A DNA stretch of 44,841 nt, from positions 1-44,841 of the forward strand of contig SVRG01000006.1 of the NCBI GenBank assembly GCA_015064965.1. Direction: 5' to 3'. This document shows positions 6,495 to 15,796 of the stretch, piece by piece. This DNA comes from Oscillospiraceae bacterium. Lineage in GTDB: Bacteria; Bacillota; Clostridia; Oscillospirales; CAG-272. Each line of letters opens with the position of its first letter. Position 1 is the first letter of the stretch. A model generated the notes under the pieces. That model was not told where the DNA came from. It was given only the letters and a program-made list of their open reading frames with translations, and did no database searches. Position numbers and translations under genes: made by a program.

Positions 6495-8216
6495 TTACTT
6501 TATCAAATGCAACTTATCCATAACCTTTAAGAGCTTTCCGCCCATGGGGATAAACTCAAAATCATCGCGGTCAAGCGCGCGAAGCAGTACTATCGCCGCA
6601 AAATATACAACCGCTGCCACTGCTATTGCCGCAATTGTATTGAGCCTTGACTCTCCGATAATACCGGTCAGCAAAGTATAGGAGCCTATCGCACCAGCGC
6701 CGCAAAATGCCGCCGAGATAAGAGGCTTTAAAAATACGCGGCGGATACTGGGGCGGAAGTTTGCATATTTTGCACAGAAATAGAAGTTGCACACAACAAC
6801 TATAATATAGCAGATATCGGTGGAAATCGGCGCTCCGTCAATACCAATTTCAGGATTGCCGATAAGCAAAAAGCTTGCCGCTATTTTTGCCGCCGCGCCG
6901 ACAAGCATGGAAATAAGCGGCAGATAGGGGCGTTTGTTAGCCTGCAGAATCGAGTTTGTTATCGCAAGCATGCACACAAGGAATGACGAAATTGCAAGCT
7001 TTGTAAGAAGCGGCCCTGCAAGGGAGGCAGATGTTGTGTCGGAGGTAATATACGACATAAACATCTTATCATTTAAAAGTTCGCTGCTCTCCGCTGTATA
7101 CTTTGCAAGCAGATTTCCCGAACCGTAAATCATTGTAAGAATCGGAGTTGCAAGCACGGCCATGCCGACAGTACATGGCATGGAAAGAATAGCCGCCGTT
7201 TTGAGCGACGATGTCATTACCTTGTCAGCCTGCTTATCCTCTTTTTTCACAAGAAGCGCGCTTATCATCGGCACAAGTGAATATCCTATCGGATAAACAA
7301 GTACAGGAATGAGATTAAACATCGGAACTGCGAGCGTTGTGTAGTTGCCGTAGAGTGCCGCCGCTCCCTTTGAGGTAAAGCCGATCGACTGAAGCTGGCG
7401 CGAAATAACGGTTAGGTCAATGAGGTTTGCAAGCGACATAACCGATGACGAAAGCGTTACGGGAATTGCAATAACAACAAGCTCCTTTAGCAGTGATTTT
7501 GCACTTTCGGTTGCCATTGTGTCGCTGTTTGGCAGAGCGTATTCCTCGTTGATTTTCTGCGTGTTATAAAGCAGCTTTGTTATCCAGATAAAGCCCATGC
7601 CGCATAGCACACCTATAGTAAGACCAAAGATAGTCCAAGCCGCGGTGATATGAAGCTCGTCACCTCTCGCTATCGACCAATTTGCAAGCAAAATACCGAT
7701 AAGCAGTTTGCCGAGCGACTCAAGAAGCTGGGAAACTGCGGTGGGCCACATTACCTGATGTCCCTGGAAGTATCCGCGGAATGCGCTTGTAAGACATACA
7801 AAGAAAAGCGTTGGCGCAATTGCCATGATGCAGTACTTTGACTCAGGAATCTTTGCAACATTTTCAGAGAAGAATCCTGCACCGAAGAAGAGCGCGCAGG
7901 TGCCGACCGTTCCTATGATAAAGAACACGGCAAAAGCAATGCGCATTATCTTTTTTACCTGATTAAAGTTACCTGCAGCGCGACTGCGCGACACCATATA
8001 CGATATCGCAACAGGAAGTCCTGCGGTTGATACCATAAAAAATGTGGTATAGATCGTATACGCCGCATTGAAATATCCCATGCCGTCATCGCCGAGGATA
8101 TCGTGAAGCGGTATTTTAAAAAGCAGTCCTATTGCCTTTACGATAAGATTTGATATCGTAAGGATAAGCACGCCGTTTACAAACATTTTTGTGCTTGTTT
8201 TCTGTTTAGAAGCCAA
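6495..8216 (-). CDS. SpoVB/YabM-type lipid flippase (MOP/MVF superfamily)
   Basis: Polytopic exporter related to SpoVB, MurJ and YabM, which flip lipid-linked cell-wall or polysaccharide precursors. The 573-aa protein has about 14 hydrophobic segments, starting with NGVLILTISNLIVKAIGLLFKIPLHDILGDDGMGYFNAAY, the classic N-terminal family stretch, and SAFRGYFQGHQVMWPTAVSQ in the first third. The position upstream of mazG matches Bacillus yabM-mazG. The start is TTG at 8216 with AGGAAG formed by the end of the upstream kinase gene. Exact substrate cannot be told from sequence; a spore-cortex or peptidoglycan precursor role is plausible from context. Confidence 0.9.
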   Translation of the reverse strand: MASKQKTSTKMFVNGVLILTISNLIVKAIGLLFKIPLHDILGDDGMGYFNAAYTIYTTFFMVSTAGLPVAISYMVSRSRAAGNFNQVKKIMRIAFAVFFIIGTVGTCALFFGAGFFSENVAKIPESKYCIMAIAPTLFFVCLTSAFRGYFQGHQVMWPTAVSQLLESLGKLLIGILLANWSIARGDELHITAAWTIFGLTIGVLCGMGFIWITKLLYNTQKINEEYALPNSDTMATESAKSLLKELVVIAIPVTLSSSVMSLANLIDLTVISRQLQSIGFTSKGAAALYGNYTTLAVPMFNLIPVLVYPIGYSLVPMISALLVKKEDKQADKVMTSSLKTAAILSMPCTVGMAVLATPILTMIYGSGNLLAKYTAESSELLNDKMFMSYITSDTTSASLAGPLLTKLAISSFLVCMLAITNSILQANKRPYLPLISMLVGAAAKIAASFLLIGNPEIGIDGAPISTDICYIIVVVCNFYFCAKYANFRPSIRRVFLKPLISAAFCGAGAIGSYTLLTGIIGESRLNTIAAIAVAAVVYFAAIVLLRALDRDDFEFIPMGGKLLKVMDKLHLIK

Positions 8217-8222
8217 AAGTCT

Positions 8223-9134
8223 TTACTTCCTTTCTCCAATGAACTCTCTGAAAACAGACTCATCGGGAACGTGTCTTGAATCTATCACGGGTATGTTTTC
8301 AAGTTTTTTTATAATGTCATTTGCGGTCTTTTTATGCTCGCTTTCATTTGAAATTCCCAAAAGAAGCGGAAGCACAAACGGTTTTATAACTGATATTTCG
8401 TATCCCATAGTGGAATTTATCTTAAAATCCACGCCGTCAAGATTGGGATAGATATTCTTGTCTTCATTTGCAACCACACTCTGCCAAAGCGAGAATGTAA
8501 ACTCTGCACTTGCCCCTCTGGTGCGTGCATCGCGGACAAGTCGGCGCATAAAACGAAGTTCTCTCGGAGAAAAGACTGTTTCTTCGTAGCTTATTCCTTC
8601 CTCAACGGAGATAAAGAGGGATGTATAGTCATGTCCCTTGAGGTATTTAACAAGTTCGGGATACACTGCCTGAATTCCCTCAAACAGAAAAACGTGCTCA
8701 TCCCGCACATAGATTTCCTCCATGTGTGTTCGTCTGCCGTCTGTAAAATCAAACTTTGGCAAAAGCACCTTGCCGCCGCGCTCAATGTCCTCGATAACAT
8801 TGCCAAAAAGCTCAAGGTCTATTGTCGAGGGAGAATCATAGTCCAGTGGTAGCCCACTGCTCTTGCTGCGCGCCTCAAGCACTTTTCTGTCAAAATAAAA
8901 ATCATCAATTGAGATAGAATGCAGTTCCTTGCCCAGTTTTTTAAAATCATCGTCTAAAATCCGCGCAGTTGTGGTCTTGCCGGAGCAGCTCGGTCCGCAA
9001 AGGGTTATGATTCTGCCGCCGTTTAAAGAAATTTCGCATGCCTTTTTTACATCTTCAAGATAACGGTTTTCGCAACCGTTTACAAAACCGTACGCTTCTT
9101 GTTCGGATAAAAAATCAAGTTTGTCTATGTTCAC
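8223..9134 (-). CDS. Uridine kinase-like P-loop kinase
   Basis: Phosphotransferase of the uridine kinase/phosphoribulokinase family. The Walker A motif GPSCSGKTTTARIL sits near residue 46, followed by HSISIDDFYFDR, the UDK substrate loop, then KVLLPKFDFTDGRR and FLFEGIQAVYPELV. The family usually carries an N-terminal TGS-containing half in Clostridia (about 550 aa); this 303-aa protein has only a short N-terminal extension. The start is GTG at 9134 with AGGTGA from the hemZ end; hemZ lies 10 nt upstream. True substrate (uridine or another small molecule) is not determined by these motifs. Confidence 0.85.
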   Translation of the reverse strand: MNIDKLDFLSEQEAYGFVNGCENRYLEDVKKACEISLNGGRIITLCGPSCSGKTTTARILDDDFKKLGKELHSISIDDFYFDRKVLEARSKSSGLPLDYDSPSTIDLELFGNVIEDIERGGKVLLPKFDFTDGRRTHMEEIYVRDEHVFLFEGIQAVYPELVKYLKGHDYTSLFISVEEGISYEETVFSPRELRFMRRLVRDARTRGASAEFTFSLWQSVVANEDKNIYPNLDGVDFKINSTMGYEISVIKPFVLPLLLGISNESEHKKTANDIIKKLENIPVIDSRHVPDESVFREFIGERK

Positions 9135-9144
9135 TTTATCTCAT

Positions 9145-10641
9145 TCACCTTCCAAAAAACTCAAAGACTTTTTGCTTGTATGAGGGGTTTTCTTCGTTGC
9201 CCTTTACAATTTTATCAAAGTCCCTTAAATATTCGTATGGATATTTAGGCGCAAATATGCGCTTCATGCGGCGTTCACCGTTTTCGTCAAACTCCACAAG
9301 CTTGGTTACAGCGCCGGCTCCGGCACCGAAAATAGAGTGAAGCTCCTCCATCATGTAGATGTTGTACATACATTCGCTGCCGGCTTTGGCAAATCCGACA
9401 TTTTCAAGATTGCCCACCGCGTTTTTCTGACGGTACATATAGTATGGCTTATATGAAGCATTGGCAAGCATGAGCTGGGAATACTGTATGCACTTGGCAG
9501 CGGACGGAACATCGGGAACAAATGGCTCACCGTCACTCTTTGAAAGTGCCGCCGCGCGCTTAAAGCAAAATGTATGTACGGTTATGTTTGACGGTTCAAG
9601 AGCCATTATGCGTTCAAGCGAGCTTGAAAACTTTTTAAAATTGTCGCCGGGGAGACCTACAATAAGGTCTGTATTGATGTCGCGGATACCAGATCGCTTT
9701 GCAATTTCATATGCCTTGAAAAAGTCGTCAGCGGTGTGGCGTCTGCCGATGTTCTCAAGTACATTGTCTGCAAGAGTCTGCGGATTTACACTCACGCGCG
9801 TAACACCGTATTCCTTTGCAATGCGCATTTTTTCCTCGGTAATCGTATCCGGTCTGCCCGCCTCAAGCGTAAACTCATCAAGCAGTGCAACATCGGTACA
9901 AGACGCAACTGCGGAAAGCAGTTTTTTAAGCTGGCGAGCATTGAGCGTTGTCGGTGTACCGCCGCCTATGTAAACTGTGGCAACGCGCTTGCCGAGCGCC
10001 TTTACGGTTGCAAAAACATTTTTGATATCTTTTACAAGCAAAGTAAGATAATCGTCGAGCATCGAGAGCATCTTTTGCGATGCAGACACAAACGAGCAAT
10101 ATGCACATCTTGTAGGACAAAACGGAATCGAAATATACACGCTGCAATCGTTTTTGTCCATATTTTTAGTGAGCTTGAGTTCGGTTTGCGCAACCTGTGT
10201 AGCCAAAAAAGCCTTTTTGGGATTCAAAAAGTACTCAGTTGCAAGAAGCTTGCGGGTTTTCATCACACCGAAGCCGTCCTCAAGATACTGCGCGGCAACC
10301 TTTGCAGGGCGCACACCTGTGAGAAGCCCCCATGGAGAAATATACCCGAAAAATTCCTTTGCGGCAATGGTCATCGCGTGTCCGGAAGCCATCTTGCGCA
10401 CACGCTCTTTTGGGAAAATCTCCGAAAAAGGAACAAAGCACTCTGCCTCGCACTTTTTATCGCCAAGGCGAATTGCGGCATGGGAAAAAATGCCGTCCTC
10501 TTTATCGACAACGACAAAATCAACTACAGGTACGTTTTCGCTCTCAACCTCATCCTCGGCAAATTTGGCGCCGGGAAAGTATATAAGGCAAAGCGTTTGC
10601 GCGTAATATCTGTTTAAATTTCCCTCTATGTTTAAAATCAT
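9145..10641 (-). CDS. hemZ: Coproporphyrinogen dehydrogenase HemZ-like radical SAM enzyme
   Basis: Oxygen-independent HemZ-type enzyme of the HemN radical-SAM family, annotated for coproporphyrinogen III decarboxylation. The N-terminal domain (about 170 aa) is followed by SVYISIPFCPTRCAYCSFVSAS, the CxxxCxxC iron-sulfur motif near residue 175, then VYIGGGTPTTLNARQL (SAM-binding GGGTP), VSVNPQTLADNVLENIGRRHTADDF and DLIVGLPGD. The C-terminal HemN-like YYMYRQKNAVGNLENVGFA is present. Length 498 aa agrees with HemZ. No other heme genes are in the window, and radical-SAM relatives in anaerobes may have other roles. Confidence 0.92.
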   Translation of the reverse strand: MILNIEGNLNRYYAQTLCLIYFPGAKFAEDEVESENVPVVDFVVVDKEDGIFSHAAIRLGDKKCEAECFVPFSEIFPKERVRKMASGHAMTIAAKEFFGYISPWGLLTGVRPAKVAAQYLEDGFGVMKTRKLLATEYFLNPKKAFLATQVAQTELKLTKNMDKNDCSVYISIPFCPTRCAYCSFVSASQKMLSMLDDYLTLLVKDIKNVFATVKALGKRVATVYIGGGTPTTLNARQLKKLLSAVASCTDVALLDEFTLEAGRPDTITEEKMRIAKEYGVTRVSVNPQTLADNVLENIGRRHTADDFFKAYEIAKRSGIRDINTDLIVGLPGDNFKKFSSSLERIMALEPSNITVHTFCFKRAAALSKSDGEPFVPDVPSAAKCIQYSQLMLANASYKPYYMYRQKNAVGNLENVGFAKAGSECMYNIYMMEELHSIFGAGAGAVTKLVEFDENGERRMKRIFAPKYPYEYLRDFDKIVKGNEENPSYKQKVFEFFGR

Positions 10642-10693
10642 GATTTTACTGTAAATTAAAGATTATGCACGGAGCAAAATGATTATCAAACCT

Positions 10694-10768
10694 GTAGGGG
10701 CGATTATCAATCGCCCGAAAAGACACAATCGGATGTTGTACAGGCGGGCGAATAATATTCGCCCCTAC
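10694..10768. repeat. Palindromic intergenic repeat with GTAGGGGCGA ends
   Basis: A 75-bp element bounded by GTAGGGGCGA and its exact reverse complement TCGCCCCTAC. Inside are two hairpins: GGGCGATT-ATC-AATCGCCC on the left and GGGCGAAT-AAT-ATTCGCCC on the right. It fills most of the gap between dtd and hemZ. The layout is that of a small non-autonomous palindromic element common in gut Clostridia (general knowledge); it may also act as a transcription barrier. Confidence 0.75.
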
Positions 10769-10814
10769 GGATTTGTGATTTCCAATTTACCTACATAACC
10801 TTTAATTTATCTTT

Positions 10815-11267
10815 CTATTTATTCCAGATTTTTGAGTCCATCAAAATTGTTACAGGACCGTCTGCATGGAGCGATATCTGCATATCCGCACCGAAAACAC
10901 CTTTTTCCGTTGGAACGCCCTCTTTTTCTACACAGCTTGCAAAATACTCATAAAGAGGTTCTGCAACCGTAGGATGCGCCGCGGGAGTAAACGATGGACG
11001 GTTGCCGTGCGAAACATCGGCGCCGAGCGTAAAGTTTGAAACAACGAGCACACTGCCCGAAACATCCTTAACCGACAAGTTCATTTTATCGTTTTCATCT
11101 GTAAAAATGCGAAGCTTTGACACCTTTGCGGCGAGAATTTCTGCATCTTTTTCGGTGTCGCCGTCAACAACACCAAGGAGAACAAAAAGTCCCTTTTCGC
11201 ATTTGCCCGCCTGAACACCGTCAGCAATGACGGAGGCAGACGCGGCTCTTTGAATTACTGCTATCAT
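10815..11267 (-). CDS. dtd: D-aminoacyl-tRNA deacylase
   Basis: Removes D-amino acids (and glycine from tRNA-Ala) from mischarged tRNA. The 150-aa sequence is canonical: MIAVIQRAASASV at the start, GLFVLLGVVDGDTEKD, LVVSNFTLGADVSHGNRPSF with the active-site SxxT-like segment (SNFTL), and the C-terminal GVFGADMQISLHADGPVTILMDS containing the GP motif. Its ATG overlaps the relA TGA (ATGA), giving the conserved firmicute relA-dtd pair. Confidence 0.96.
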   Translation of the reverse strand: MIAVIQRAASASVIADGVQAGKCEKGLFVLLGVVDGDTEKDAEILAAKVSKLRIFTDENDKMNLSVKDVSGSVLVVSNFTLGADVSHGNRPSFTPAAHPTVAEPLYEYFASCVEKEGVPTEKGVFGADMQISLHADGPVTILMDSKIWNK

Positions 11268-13474
11268 TTTCCAAATCCTCTTGTAACAGAAATAACACTC
11301 GGAACTCGCTTAAGTCTTGACACGATCGAGTTATAATGCGCGGTGTTTTTACAACCTACGGTGAGGTTGATAAGCATGTTGTCCTCACCCTTTTTCTGCG
11401 TGTTTATCTGAAGCAAAGAAACCTTCATATCCGCAAGCGCAGTTGTAACCTCGGCAAGCAGGGTGATCGAATTTTCAGCGTAGAGAATAACAAGTGCCTC
11501 GTAGATATCCGAGCCGGTTTCCTCTGCTGCGCCATATTCCCAGTGCGCGCTTATAAAACGGTCACGCGACTCCTCGTTCTGCTGACCGCGAAGCACGTTG
11601 GGACAGTCAATTTTATGAATGGACACACCATAGCCGCGTGTGATAAAGCCGATTATCTGGTCGCCGGGCAACGGATTACAACAATGCGCAAACTTTGTAA
11701 CGCAGCCGTCCTCACCGTCAACCACAACGCCGCCGGTAGCCTTGATTTTTTGCTTTGAAGCAAGCTTTACATCCTCTACCACAAGCGGAACCTCAGGCGT
11801 TGCATCCTTTACAAGGCGGTCAAGCTCATCGCGCAGTTTTGTCGCGATTTTGCTTATCGGCATACCGCCGTAGCCAAGCATGTTGTAAAGGTCATCGGCA
11901 GAACTCATTCCGACACGGGTTGCAACATTTGAAACGATTTCGTTGCGCTGCTCCGATGTAAAGGACTTACCCGACCTGCGGAGTTCCTTGTCAACGTCCG
12001 CCTTGCCAAGTGCAATATTCTCTTCGCGCTTTTCCTTTTTAAACCACTGGCGAATCTTTGCGCGTGCATCACCGGTCTTAACTATATTAAGCCAGTCACG
12101 CGAAGGACCTTTTGAAGATGACGAGGTAAGAATCTCTATAATATCGCCGGTTTCGGGCGCACGGTCGATAGGAACGATAGTTCCGTTAATCTTTGCGCCA
12201 ACCATTTTGTTTCCTACCGCCGAGTGAATTGCATATGCAAAGTCAATACAGGTGGAGCCCTGTGCAAGTACAATAACGTCGCCCTTGGGGGTAAACACAT
12301 ATGTTTCGTGGCGGAAAATGTCAATTTTAAACGCATCAAGGAACTCATCGGGGTCACGCGTATCGTCCTCAATGGCAAGCAACTGCGACACCCACTGAAG
12401 TTTTTCGTCGATGCTTTCGCTTGCATTCTCGCCCGACTTATATTTCCAATGCGCCGCCACACCGAACTCGGCAAGCTGATGCATCTCATGAGTACGTATC
12501 TGCACCTCAAAAGGAATGCCCGACGAGCTCATAACGCTTGTGTGAAGCGAGCGGTAGAGATTTGGCTTTGGAGTTGAAATATAGTCCTTGAAACGTCCGG
12601 GAATTGAGTGGAACATTTCATGAATAAGACCAAGCGCGGTATAGCACTCAAGCTCAGTATCAACAATTATGCGAAGCGCGTAAAAGTCATAGATATCGTC
12701 AAACGCTTTTTGCTGATTATACATCTTGTTGTAAAGCGAATATATTGACTTGACGCGGCCGTTAAGCTCAAATTTGATACCGTTTTCTGCAAGTTTTGCG
12801 GAAATCTCCTCTTTTGCTTCGCGAATGAGAGTACGCGAAAGCCCAAAGCGCTCCTCGACCTTGCTTCTAACCTCTTCGTAGCCGATGGGGTCAAGATACG
12901 AAAGGCTCAGTTCCTCAAGTTCATGCTTGATAAGACGGATACCGAGACGGTGCGCAAGGGGCGCGTAAATATACATAGTTTCAAGCGCAATTGCGCGCTG
13001 ACGGTCCTCTCTCTTTGCTGCAAGCGTGCGCATATTGTGCAAACGGTCGCAGAGTTTTATAAAGATAACGCGGATATCCTTGGACATTGCAAGCAACATC
13101 TTGCGGATATTTTCTATATTCTGCTCCTGCTTATCTTCAACATCAATAAGCACAAGCTTTGTAAGACCGTCAACAAGCATGGCAACATCGCTGCCAAAAC
13201 GCTCTTTGATAATATCAAGATTTGTCTTGTCTGCGCAGTCCTCCACCGTATCGTGAAGCAATGCCGCACAAACAGAGTCAGTATCAAGACCGAGTGTTAT
13301 TACATTTTCGGCAACAGCAACCGGATGCGAGATATAAGGCTCGCCGCTCTGCCTTCTTTGCCCTGCGTGAAGCTCATCAGCATAATTAAAGGCATCTGTA
13401 ATCTTTTCGCGGTTGTAGTTCTTGCCGCTCATATCGAGCGCTAAACAAAGTTGATTGTAAAGTTCAATTTCCAT
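11264..13474 (-). CDS. relA: Bifunctional (p)ppGpp synthetase/hydrolase RelA/SpoT
   Basis: Makes and degrades the stringent-response alarmone. Domains in order in 736 aa: N-terminal hydrolase with HPVAVAENV and the HD motif ALLHDTVED (about residues 45-75); synthetase domain with YDFYALRIIVDTELECYTALG and SIPGRFKDYISTPKPNLYRSLHT (about 240-350); TGS domain, VFTPKGDVIVLAQGSTCIDFAYAIHSAVG (about 395-455); CVTKFAHCCNPLPGDQIIGFITRGYGV zinc-finger-like region (about 590-630); and a C-terminal ACT domain. Hydrolase and synthetase motifs both appear intact. The ATG at 13474 has GGAGAA. recJ lies just upstream, without the apt gene that usually sits between them. Confidence 0.97.
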   Translation of the reverse strand: MEIELYNQLCLALDMSGKNYNREKITDAFNYADELHAGQRRQSGEPYISHPVAVAENVITLGLDTDSVCAALLHDTVEDCADKTNLDIIKERFGSDVAMLVDGLTKLVLIDVEDKQEQNIENIRKMLLAMSKDIRVIFIKLCDRLHNMRTLAAKREDRQRAIALETMYIYAPLAHRLGIRLIKHELEELSLSYLDPIGYEEVRSKVEERFGLSRTLIREAKEEISAKLAENGIKFELNGRVKSIYSLYNKMYNQQKAFDDIYDFYALRIIVDTELECYTALGLIHEMFHSIPGRFKDYISTPKPNLYRSLHTSVMSSSGIPFEVQIRTHEMHQLAEFGVAAHWKYKSGENASESIDEKLQWVSQLLAIEDDTRDPDEFLDAFKIDIFRHETYVFTPKGDVIVLAQGSTCIDFAYAIHSAVGNKMVGAKINGTIVPIDRAPETGDIIEILTSSSSKGPSRDWLNIVKTGDARAKIRQWFKKEKREENIALGKADVDKELRRSGKSFTSEQRNEIVSNVATRVGMSSADDLYNMLGYGGMPISKIATKLRDELDRLVKDATPEVPLVVEDVKLASKQKIKATGGVVVDGEDGCVTKFAHCCNPLPGDQIIGFITRGYGVSIHKIDCPNVLRGQQNEESRDRFISAHWEYGAAEETGSDIYEALVILYAENSITLLAEVTTALADMKVSLLQINTQKKGEDNMLINLTVGCKNTAHYNSIVSRLKRVPSVISVTRGFGK

Positions 13475-13518
13475 AGGTTCTCCATTATTCAGGATGACGG
13501 AATAGTCACTGTGTACGG

Positions 13519-15660
13519 TTATGCTTTTCTCTGCTGTGTGCGCAGACGCTTGAGAAGTGCAGACTTCTCAAGGTCGGTATGTTTGTTCTGATAATGCAGC
13601 TTGAATGAAAATTTATCCTCGCCGATTTCCTCAACGCCGATAATGTTCATCTCAAGCATAACATTTATAATAAAGCGAAGCTTGATATAACCGATTGACG
13701 AAAGCGGCTCCTCGCGAAGCAACATTTCGCGCACGGTGAATACATCCTCGCCAAAACGCAAACGGCGGCGAATGAAATTATAAACAGTTGCAAAATCATC
13801 GCGTGCGGGAATAACATCTTCGTCAGCTGAAATGGCGCCGCCCTGCCAGATCTCGCCAAAACGCTCTTTGAGTTCTCTATATTTTTCAGCCTCGCTCTCG
13901 CAGATGCGGATATCGCGGACAATAAGCTGCGCTGTGCGCTGGCCGCCAAACTCATTTATATCCATAGTTGCAAAAACATCAACAGTATCGCCAATGTAAA
14001 CATCTGCATCCTTTGGCGCACGCGAGAAATACATTGCCGTAAGAGAAGGCATGCCACGTCTTTCAAGCAAAATCTTTGTGTGCTTGCCAAAGCTTATCGA
14101 CTGTACATCACTGACACGCATATTGCGGAGTACAAACGATGGAACGGGATTTGAAACGCCGTATGGCTCAAGAATACGAAGTTCATCCGCATTCTGAATA
14201 TTAACCTCCTCGCCGCCGATTTCAAAATCTGCGTCAAGTGTCGGCACAAGGTCATCATACGAGAAGTTCTCTCTTGCGTATGCATTTATTTTTTCGCGGA
14301 ATGCATCAATATTTTCGCGGCGCACGCTAAGACCTGCCGCAAGCTCATGGCCGCCGTATTTTTCAAGCAGGTCGCCGCAATGCACAAGCGCATCGACAAG
14401 GTTAAGCCCTTTGACGCTTCTGCCGCTTCCCTTGCCTATATCAATATTGCCGTCGCTCTGCGCTCCGTCAAACGAAATAAGAATTGAAGGGAGCCCGTAC
14501 TTTTCGGTAATGCGCGAAGCAACAATACCGATAACTCCGTGATGCCAGCTATCCGCCTCAAGCACGATAACCGGGTCCCTGTCAAAATTGTGGCTTGCCT
14601 CGATTTTAGCATAAGCCTCAAGCGCGATACGGTTTTCCTCGCTCTGACGCTCGCGGTTAATGTCACAAAGACGGGCTGCAAGTTCGTCCGCTTTTTCACG
14701 TGATGAGGTCAGGAATAACTCCACTGCAAGACTTGCAGAACTGATTCTGCCCGCAGCATTGATACGCGGTGCAAGCGTATAACCCACAAAGCTTGATGTG
14801 ATTTTAGGTGCGCGCGATGCCGCCTTGCCGTCGGGCTTGCGGGAAACCGCTTCGCAAAGTGCACAAAGTCCCATTCGTTCTGATTTTTCAATTTTGTTAA
14901 GACCGTATGCAACGATAAGTCTGTTTTCGTCCTTTATCGGCATAACATCCGCAATTGTACCAATCGCCACAAGGTCGGCATAGTTTTCGCAAATGCGGCG
15001 AACCGCCTCCTGCTCGCTGATGTTCTCATAGCTTGCCTCAAATGCGCAAAGCAGTTTAAATACAACACCTACGCCTGCAAGCTCCTTGAAAGGATACTCG
15101 CAATCGGCACGGCGCGGATTTACTACCGCAACCGCATTTGGCAAATCGCCGTGGCACTCATGGTGGTCGGTGACAACAACATCTGTTCCGCGCGATGCCG
15201 CATGGGCAACCTCTGCATTTGCAGTAATACCGGTATCAACGGTTACAATGAGGTTTGCTCCGTCATCAATGAGGTGGTCAAGTGAGCCCTCGCTCATGCC
15301 GTAGCCCTCTCCCATACGGTTGGGTATGTAATAGCCTACATCTGCACCTTTTTCTGCAAGAAAAAGATAGAGAATCGTTACAGAAGTAACACCGTCAACG
15401 TCATAGTCGCCATAAATAACGATGCGCTCGCCGCTTTCGATCGCCGCTTTTATACGCTCAACAGCCTTATCCATATCGCGCAGCAACATCGGTGAATGAA
15501 GGAGCTCCTCCTCCATGTGAATAAATCGCTCTGCCGCTTCTCTTGTGGTATACCCGCGGTTGCAAAGCAAGCCCGCAGCAAGCGTACCTATGCCAAGATC
15601 GCGTGCAAGCGCCTCGGTCGCGGCATTGCGCTCACCGAGAATGTTCCATTTCTTTTGCAT
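13519..15660 (-). CDS. recJ: Single-stranded-DNA-specific exonuclease RecJ
   Basis: 5'-3' ssDNA exonuclease used in recombination and mismatch repair. DHH-family motifs: IYGDYDVDGVTSVTILY, IVTVDTGITANAE, VVTDHHECHGDLPNAVAVVNPR; the DHHA1 half has GIVASRITEKYGLPSILIS and GGHELAAGLSV; an OB-fold region follows and then a firmicute C-terminal extension. The ATG at 15660 (MQKKWNILG) with GGAGAT upstream is preferred to the track start at 15693, giving 713 aa. The sequence ends with a very basic tail. Confidence 0.96.
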   Translation of the reverse strand: MQKKWNILGERNAATEALARDLGIGTLAAGLLCNRGYTTREAAERFIHMEEELLHSPMLLRDMDKAVERIKAAIESGERIVIYGDYDVDGVTSVTILYLFLAEKGADVGYYIPNRMGEGYGMSEGSLDHLIDDGANLIVTVDTGITANAEVAHAASRGTDVVVTDHHECHGDLPNAVAVVNPRRADCEYPFKELAGVGVVFKLLCAFEASYENISEQEAVRRICENYADLVAIGTIADVMPIKDENRLIVAYGLNKIEKSERMGLCALCEAVSRKPDGKAASRAPKITSSFVGYTLAPRINAAGRISSASLAVELFLTSSREKADELAARLCDINRERQSEENRIALEAYAKIEASHNFDRDPVIVLEADSWHHGVIGIVASRITEKYGLPSILISFDGAQSDGNIDIGKGSGRSVKGLNLVDALVHCGDLLEKYGGHELAAGLSVRRENIDAFREKINAYARENFSYDDLVPTLDADFEIGGEEVNIQNADELRILEPYGVSNPVPSFVLRNMRVSDVQSISFGKHTKILLERRGMPSLTAMYFSRAPKDADVYIGDTVDVFATMDINEFGGQRTAQLIVRDIRICESEAEKYRELKERFGEIWQGGAISADEDVIPARDDFATVYNFIRRRLRFGEDVFTVREMLLREEPLSSIGYIKLRFIINVMLEMNIIGVEEIGEDKFSFKLHYQNKHTDLEKSALLKRLRTQQRKA

Positions 15661-15760
15661 TTTAATATATCTCCAATTTTTAATAATAAACAAATTTAAG
15701 TGACACTTACGCAGTCACGAGAGCAATGATGATAATGTGTTAAAAGTTTTTAAGAGTTAT

Positions 15761-15788
15761 GGGAAACTTTTTCATAAAAAAGTTTCCC
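15761..15788. repeat. Inverted repeat between the FAD oxidoreductase and recJ
   Basis: GGGAAACTTTTT-CATA-AAAAAGTTTCCC is a perfect 12-bp inverted repeat located 9 nt beyond the stop of the FAD oxidoreductase gene. It has no clean T run outside the stem, so it may be a weak terminator or a dispersed palindrome. Confidence 0.55.
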
Positions 15789-15796
15789 GCCTCTTT

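Noticed and set aside
9736-10617. 293-aa plus-strand ORF opposite hemZ
   Set aside because: Antisense shadow of the clear radical SAM gene; no start signal and no recognisable domain.
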